64,000 bases of DNA from Azorinus chamasolen (taxonomy: Eukaryota > Mollusca > Bivalvia > Cardiida > Solecurtidae). Below the pieces are notes generated by a model. That model saw only the letters and a list, made by a program, of their open reading frames with translations. It made no database searches and was not told the DNA's origin. This document shows positions 57,831 through 64,000 of this stretch, piece after piece (within the stretch, counting starts at the first letter, position 1; each line of letters starts with the position of its first letter). The position numbers were made by a program, and so were the translations under genes. Location of the stretch: assembly GCA_963576725.1 (NCBI GenBank), contig OY755237.1:50737090-50801089 (forward strand), in the 5' to 3' direction.

Positions 57831-58059
57831 TTAACCCTTTCCTCCATAAATATGCTTTTCTACGCCTCTATAAAAGTCATCTGTTGAAACCATTGTGATA
57901 AATAGAGCATTTGCTGCTATAGGAGCAAATACTCTATTTATCACAATGCTCTCAAACTACAAAATTCTAAAAGTTTCCTTTTCTCTAGTTAATGCTCCTT
58001 TTTGGTAGATTTATGCAAAGTGGTTGGATCTAAAAATAGCCTATGAGGTAATGGGTCAA
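57831..58059. mobile_element. Chimeric foldback MITE: core A type left end, core B palindrome
   Basis: Left end TTAACCCTTTCCTCCATAAA with TTTCTACGCCTCTA as in core A elements, then GAAACCATTGTGATAAATAG, centre CTGCTATAGGAGC and the core B right part ending CCTATGAGGTAATGGGT. Confidence 0.8.
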
Positions 58060-58193
58060 GATAATATTTGCCATGACTTGCTTTGTAGTGAATTTAATCT
58101 AGTGTCTTGTTGCCATTATTGGTTAGATTCTCTAGTAAGGGCATGTATCAACCAAGTTTGATATGAAGCAACATCACCCAGATTATTGCAAAG

Positions 58194-58364
58194 TTAATCC
58201 TTTACTTCATGAATATTCATGTAAGAATTGAAGACAATGTCGTGAATATTAATTAGATTAATTGTTATAATAGCACATAGACAAAGGAATTATAGGAGCC
58301 ATCTGATCTGTGTCTACTGTGTTTACAAAGTTGTAGAAAGGTGTATTTATGGAGTAAAGGGTTA
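58194..58364. mobile_element. Foldback MITE, core A, partial
   Basis: TTAATCCTTTACTTCATG left, ATTTATGGAGTAAAGGGTTA right; the first half of the core is deleted (TATAGGAGCCATCTGATC remains). Confidence 0.65.
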
Positions 58365-58523
58365 CATTGGAAGGAAAAGCTGTTGGCATATATGACTTTA
58401 ATTGACTTAACTCTGTTCATATAATGGGAAAATGTACCAAGGATCACCTTTGTAGTTCTGAAGTGTATCAATGAGTCAGTCAGATACCCTTCCTTTGAAG
58501 TGTATCAATGAGTCAGTCAGATA

Positions 58524-58757
58524 CCCTTTCCTTCATGCAAACACCTTTTCATACCTTTGCAAACCATGTAGATTGAGATTGGACAGTGAGGTCTGCTCTG
58601 TTTGCTTATGAAATAATTTAGATCTTGACTGCAGATTCTGCCATGGCCCAAACTTCCATATTCATGTGCCATTATACCCAATTCAGCTAGTAGATATTCA
58701 TTATATCATCATTAAGTAATGTATAATGTACATAAATATTTATGAGGTAACGGGTTA
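58524..58757. mobile_element. Foldback MITE, core A, about 150 bp upstream of UFL1 exon 2
   Basis: CCTTTCCTTCATGCAAACAC left; ACAGTGAGGTCTGCTCTG core remnant; right ATGAGGTAACGGG-TTAA. Immediately upstream, a ~36 bp segment (TGAGTCAGTCAGATACCC) is duplicated. Confidence 0.65.
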
Positions 58758-58907
58758 ATCAAATCAAGATGCACATGCTGAGATGTTTTATTGGATTTCA
58801 AATTTTATGATGATCTTAGAAACGTTATCGTGGTTGATATTCCTTGTGAACAAAACAAAATTGTCTGTTGATAGGATGATTATATGCTAGATAACATTTC
58901 TCTGCAG

Positions 58908-59053
58908 GCTGTCTGAGAGAAACGTGATAGAAATTGTCTCCAAACTTGTTGATCTGAAGCTGATAGAAGTTGTGTACACAGTTGATGGCAAAGAATATCT
59001 GACACCACAAGAACTTGACAAGGAAATCAGGGAGGAGTTGATGGTACATGGAG
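58908..59053 (+). CDS. UFL1: UFL1 (UFM1-protein E3 ligase 1), exon 2
   Basis: Second coding exon, 146 bp. Acceptor ATTTCTCTGCAG (AG 58906-58907); donor GGAG|GTGAGC (GT 59054-59055), phase 1 out. The product is [49 protein letters not shown], a close match to the N-terminal winged-helix region of UFL1. Intron 1 is 28402 bp and is packed with transposons. A hairpin-ended mobile element begins at 59088, only 34 bp into intron 2. Exon 3 and beyond (the next conserved block begins with an NIVDLQ-like sequence in the family) was not found before the right edge; the rest of the gene lies outside. Confidence 0.95.
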
Positions 59054-59087
59054 GTGAGCAATATGAATTGAAGTCATCCTATTTTTT

Positions 59088-60706
59088 AGCTCACCAGAGC
59101 ACAAAGTGCGCAGGGGAGCTTTTGTGATCGCCTGATGTCCGTCGGCGTGCGTCGTGCGTCGTGTGTCGTCCGTCGTTCGTCGTCAACAATTTGAACCTTT
59201 AAAGTTCTTCTCCTCTGAATCTACAGGGGTCTCAGCTTTCATCTTTGGCACATAGCATCATATGTAGGTCCTCTACAAAAGTTATATAAATTATACCCCT
59301 GGGGTCAAAATTGGCCCTGCCCCAGGGGTTTTCAGTTTTCAATAGAAACATATAGTGAAAACTTTTAACATCATCTCCTCTAAAACTAGAAGGTCCTCAG
59401 CTTTCATATTTGGCACATAGCTTCAACTTCAGGACTTCTACAAAAGTTATATAAATTATGTCCCTAGGGTCAAGATTGGTCCCACCCCAGGGATTGCAAG
59501 TTTTTTTGTAGCTGACTGTGTAAACAGCCTATGGGATCACTAGTTATGCATAGGAAAAACTTTAAAAATATTCTTGTCAGAAACTACATGTCCCAGAGCT
59601 TAGATATTTGGTGTATAGATTTACTTAGCATAACTTTATGAGTTTTATAAGTATCATAGTTCTGGGATTAAAATTGGCCCTGCCCTGTGTGTATATACTT
59701 CTTTACATCAGAATCTACATTCTAAAGGTTTCTCCTTAATATCACTCTTAGCTGAGACCAGTCAGTGGGAGTTCTTATATAATCACCCTTAGCCTGATCA
59801 GTAGAGTAGAAATTGTGTTTAGACAAATAACACACACTCATTTAAGATTGAGAAAACTGTGGATAATTCTCAAAATGCAGAATACTCTTAAAGCTTTTTT
59901 TCATACCTATGCCCTGCATTAAGCTACCAGCTATCAGTATAGAGCCTATCTGTTGTGAATTTCAGCTTAACTCTTTGCATGCTGGGTAATTTTGCGATCT
60001 GCTAAATTGTTGACTGCAGCATATTCACAAGTTATCCTAACTACACACTTTCTTTCTGAGTTTTTCAGAAGTTCAGTCTCATTGACAAACAGTTCGGATA
60101 TCAGATTAGACACCACATTATGTTGGCCCTGATCTGGATCCAAACTGTTTGCATAGGTCATTAGTGGTGGGAGAACCCCATAACACACTTTCTTTCTAAG
60201 TTTTTCAGAAGTTCAGTCTCATTGACAAACAGTTTGGATATCAGATCAGGCACCACATTATGTTGGCCCTGATCTGGATCCAAACTGTTTGCATAGGTCA
60301 TTAGTGGTGGGAGAATCCCACTACACACTTTCTTTCTAAGTTTTTCAGAAGTTCAGTCTCATTTACAAACAATTTGGATATCAGATCAGGCCCCACATTA
60401 TGTGGGACCTGATCTGGATCCAAACTGTTTGCATAGGTCATTAGTGGTGAGAGAATCCGCCTCTAGCATCCAAAGAATACAAGTTCCAGTGGTCTAATGC
60501 TCTAATAAAGATTCCATTCTTTCACTACATTCTTTTAGCATCATGTTCAGGTCCTCTACAAAAGTTATATAAATTGTGTCCCTGGGGTCAAAATTGGCAC
60601 CGCCCCTGGGGTGTTAAGTTTTCAATAGAAACATATAGTGAAAACTTTGAAAATCTTCTCCTCTGATTGTCTGGTGAGCGATGTCAGGGCCATTCTGGCC
60701 CTCTTG
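59088..60706 (+). mobile_element. Family F1 element 34 bp into UFL1 intron 2, interrupted
   Basis: 5' AGCTCACCAGAGCACAAAGT, GTCGTGCGTCGTGTGTCGTC run, two core units to about 59470. A different sequence occupies about 59500-60535. One core unit and the F1 3' end (TCTGGTGAGCGATGTCAG, hairpin, CTCTTG) complete it at 60706. Confidence 0.8.
60040..60460. repeat. Core D palindrome, three tandem copies of ~138 bp
   Basis: ACACTTTCTTTCTGAGTTTT, GACAAACAGTTCGGATATC, centre CACCACATTATGTTGG and inverted GATCTGGATCCAAACTGTTT, repeated at about 60046, 60184 and 60324. Confidence 0.9.
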
Positions 60707-60731
60707 TTTAAAGGTCCAGTCTGATCATAGT

Positions 60732-61448
60732 TATGTCTCCCCCATTTATGGGGAGATATATTGTTTTTGCCAGAGTTGTCTGTCTGTCCGTCCGTCCGTC
60801 CGTCCGCACTCACCAAAGGGTAGTTGTGTGACTTTTTCTAACTAGTCCCACAAGTAAAATCATTAACCTGGCCATCTCTTGTGACATTAACCTGGCCATT
60901 TCTTGTGACATTAACCTGGCCAGTTGTGGGACATAGGGTTAGGGTTAGCTTCCAGATCATTCTTTTCCAAAGTTAGAGCCAAAAATAGTTTTTCTTGTGG
61001 GACTAGTCACACAAGAAAAGATCAAAGGAAAAAGTCACACAACTACCCATTTGTTAGCATGTCCGTCCGTCCGTCCGTCTGTCCGTCACAAACTTGTGTC
61101 GCGCGTATCTCTGAAACCAGTTGGGCTAGAGTCACCAAACTTCACAGGAATGTTCACCAGCATGAGTTGTTGTGCACCTGGGTTTTTTGAATTATCTCCC
61201 CCTGATAATTTTGGAGTTATTGCCCCTGATGACTTAAAATTAGAAAAACTTTGTGTCGCGCGTATCTCTGAAACCGCTAGTACTAGAGTCACCAAACTTC
61301 ACAGGAATGTTCACCAGCATGAGTTGTTGTGCACCTATGGTTTTTGAATTGTCTCCCCCTGATAATTCTTGAGTTATTGCCCCTGATATGAATACTTAAA
61401 TTTATACAAACTTTCTGTTGCGCGTATCATGAGTTGTTTTGCTCTTGG
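60732..61448 (+). mobile_element. Hairpin-ended element, family F4, interrupted
   Basis: 5' hairpin TATGTCTCCCCCATTTATGG ... GGGGAGATATA, GTCC run (split: 60787-60806 and 61065-61085), core units of ~160 bp starting TTGTGTCGCGCGTATCTCTG at 61095 and 61250. Truncated at 61448 by the next F1 element. Confidence 0.6.
60818..61048. mobile_element. 231 bp MITE with perfect 21 bp TIR
   Basis: Ends GGGTAGTTGTGTGACTTT and exact inverse (21 of 21 bases). A second, inner inverted pair ACTAGTCCCACAAG / CTTGTGGGACTAGT and three ~24 bp direct repeats with ACATTAACCTGGCC. It splits the GTCC run of F4. Confidence 0.8.
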
Positions 61449-61454
61449 TTTTTT

Positions 61455-61960
61455 AGCTCACCAGAGCTCTAAGTGCTCAGGGTGAGCTTTTGTGATTGCC
61501 TGATGTCTGTCGTCCGTCGGCGTGCGTCGTGCGTCGTGCGTCGTTCGTCGTTCGTCGTCAACAATTTGAACCTTTAAACTTCTTCTTCTCTGAATCTACA
61601 GGGTTCTCAGCTTTCATCTTTGGCACATAGCATCACCTATAGGTCCTTTACAAAAGTTATATAAATTATGTCCCTGGAGTCAAAATTGGCCCCGCCACAG
61701 TCCTAGGGGTGGCCAGTTTTCTCTAGCTGACTGTTGTTTTCTGTACAAGTAGCAGAATGCTTGGCTCACTTATGTTAGGCATGGGGAAAACTTCAAAAAT
61801 CTTCTTGTCAAAAAGTATAAGTCACAGAGCTTAGATATTTGGTGTATAGATTTACTTAGTATACCTTATTGACGTTGTATAATATCATAGTTCTGAGGTT
61901 AAAATTGGCCCTGCCCTGTTGGTTATACTTTAAAATAGATATTTACACTATAAAGGTACA
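61455..61960 (+). mobile_element. Family F1 element, 5' part
   Basis: AGCTCACCAGAGCTCTAAGT, GTCGTGCGTCGTGCGTC run, one core unit, then a stretch also present in the 59088 copy (TTAGATATTTGGTGTATAGA at 59598 and 61831). The 3' end was not found. Confidence 0.7.
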
Positions 61961-62086
61961 TCTGAACTAGAAGGACTGTAAACAGGACTGTGTTACGCAA
62001 TCACTTGAGAGGGCAAGGCAAGTTCCTGGTCAAACCTCTATGAAGTTGTCTGCTTCAGAATTAGTGTCTGTTTGTTCACATTGTTT

Positions 62087-62370
62087 TTAACCCATTCCCT
62101 CATAGGCTATTTTCAGATCCTGCCTCTTGGAAAATTTCAGAATTGTGTAGATTTGAAACCATTGTGATAAATAGAGCATTTACTCCTATTGAGCAAATGC
62201 TCTATTTATCACAATGGTTTCATAAAGTGACTATTATACCTCTTTGAATAAATCTACTGATAAGGAGCATTAATTAGAGAAAAGGAAAATTTCAAAATTG
62301 TGTTGATTTGAAACCATTGTGATAAATAGAGCATTTACTCCTATGGAGCAAATGCTCTATTTATCACAAA
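62087..62370. mobile_element. Foldback MITE, core B, duplicated
   Basis: TTAACCCATTCCCTCATAGG left; two complete palindromes (62157-62222 and 62309-62370), each with centre CTCCTATTGAGC or CTCCTATGGAGC. The second is cut by the F1 element that follows. Confidence 0.8.
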
Positions 62371-62378
62371 GGCTTTTT

Positions 62379-64000
62379 AGCTCACCAGAGCACAAAGTGC
62401 TCAGGGTGAGCTTTTGTGATAGCCTGTTGTCCGTCGGCGTGCGTCGTGCGTCGTTCGTCGTTCGTCGTTCGTCATCCGTCGTCAACAATTTGAACCTTTA
62501 AAAATCTTCTCCTCTGAATCTACAGGGATCTCAACTTTCATCTTTGGCACATAGCATCATATTCAGGTCCTCTACAAAAGTTATATAAATTATACCCCTG
62601 GGGTCAAAATTGACCCCGCCCCAGGGGTGCCTTGTTTTCAATAGAAACATATAGTAAAACTTTGAAAATCTTCTTCTCTGAAACCAGAAGGTTCTCAGCT
62701 TTCATAATTGGCACATAGCATCATGTTCAGGTGCTCTACAAAAGTTATATAAATTATGGCCCTGGGGTCAAAATTGGCCCCGCCCCAGGGGTGGGCAGTT
62801 TTCAATAGAATCATATAGTGAAATCTTTGAAAATCTTCTCCTCTGAAACCGGAAGGCTCTCAGCTTTCATATTTAGCACATGGCATCATGTTCAGGTCCT
62901 CCACAAAAGTTATATAAATTATGGCCCCGGGGTCAAAATTGGCCCTACCCCAGGGGTGGGCAGTTTTCAATAGAAACAAATAGTGAAATCTTAGAAAATC
63001 TTCTTCTCTGAAACTGGAAGGCTCTCAGCTTCCATATTTGGCACATAGCATCATGTTCAGGTCCTCTACAAAAGTTTTATAAATTATGGCCCCAGGGTCA
63101 AAATTGGCCCCGCCCCAGGGGTGGACAGTTTTCAATAGAAACAAATAGTGAAATCTTTGAAAATCTTCTCCTCTGAAACTGGAAGGTTCTCAGCTTTCAT
63201 ATTTGGCACATAGCATCATGTTCAGGTCCTCTGCATAAGTTATATTATTTATGGCCCCGGGGTCAAAATTGTCCCCGCCCCAGGGGTGGGCAGTTTTCAA
63301 TAGAAACATATAGTGAAATCTTTGAAAATCTTCTACTCTGAAACTGGAAGGCTCTCAGCTTTCATATTTGGCACATAGCATCATGTTCAGGTCCTCTACA
63401 AATGTTATATAAATTATGGCCCCAGGGTCAAAATTGGCCCCGCCCCAGGGGTGGGCAGTTTTCAATAGAAACAAATAGTGAAATCTTTGAAAATCTTCTC
63501 TTCTGAAACCGGAAGGTTCTCAGCTTTCATATTTGGCACATAGCATCATGTTCAGGTCCTCCACAAAAGTTATATAAATTATGGCCGCGGGGTCAAAATT
63601 AGCCCCGCCCCAGGGGTGGTCAGTTTTCAATAGAAACAAATAGTGAAATTTTTGAAAATCTTCTTCTCTGAAACTGGAAGGCTCTCAGCTTTCATATTTG
63701 GCACATAGCATCATGTTCAGGTCCTCTACAAAAGTTATATAATGTATGGCCCTGGGTGTCAAAATCGGCCCCGCCCCAGGGGTGGGCAGTTTTCAATAGA
63801 AACAAAAAGTGAAACTCTGAAAATCTTCTTCTCTGAAACCGGAAGGCTCTCAGCTTTCATATTTGGCACATAGCATCATGTTCAGGTCGTCTACTAAATT
63901 TATATTAATTATGGTCTCTGGTCAAAATTGTCCCCGCCCCAGGGGTGGACAGTTTTCAATAGAAACAAATAGTGAAATCTTTGAAAATCTTCTTCTCTGA
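62379..64000 (+). mobile_element. Family F1 element running off the right edge
   Basis: AGCTCACCAGAGCACAAAGT, GTCGTTCGTCGTTCGTC run, GTCAACAATTTGAACC, then about nine ~167 bp core units to the end of the window. Confidence 0.85.

Overview
The window is nuclear DNA from an invertebrate, most probably a bivalve mollusc. The reasons are very short coding exons in long AT-rich introns, a very high density of small foldback and tandem-core repeats, and repeat families of the hairpin-ended type common in clam genomes. The taxonomic call is inference from the repeat types and the protein sequences; no search was run.

Two host genes can be supported, both only in part. On the minus strand, 11610-22591 carries five consecutive exons (583 codons, with every splice phase agreeing) of a DOP1/Dopey family gene, the N-terminal third of a large Golgi/endosome trafficking protein. 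Its 3' part was not found and probably lies beyond the left edge. On the plus strand, exon 1 (30432-30505) and exon 2 (58908-59053) of UFL1, the UFM1 E3 ligase, are separated by a 28.4 kb intron. The two genes are divergent, with their start codons about 7.8 kb apart.

Everything else is mainly mobile or tandem DNA. (1) 403-2867: a hairpin-ended element holding two tandem cores. (2) 3.2-23.3 kb, DOP1 introns and left flank: many 200-250 bp foldback elements with TTAA ends (core types A and B), pogo-like elements with TA ends (core C), a 41 bp minisatellite at 5980-7687 and a 2.2 kb TIR element at 19364-21532. (3) 23.3-30.4 kb, between the genes: a TIR element with 14 bp flanking direct repeats, a broken APE-type LINE, a tandem duplication and a 1.4 kb hAT-like element. 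(4) 30.5-58.9 kb, UFL1 intron 1: two more CAGTGT-ended elements with clean target duplications, DIRS-like gag/RT remnants between long inverted repeats, two overlapping LINE remnants on the minus strand and large arrays of a ~167 bp core. (5) 58.9-64 kb: UFL1 exon 2 followed by further nested hairpin-ended elements that run off the right edge.

The most interesting signal is architectural. At least five unrelated-looking tandem-core families share one set of ends: a 5' terminus carrying a short inverted repeat, the same repeat inverted a few tens of bases inside the 3' end, then a hairpin and a CTTG|TT terminus in T-rich targets. This matches what is known of Helentron/Helitron2-type non-autonomous elements. 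A second signal is that three different palindromic foldback cores share the same central dyad (about CTCCTATAGGAG) and occur in different transposon end frameworks.
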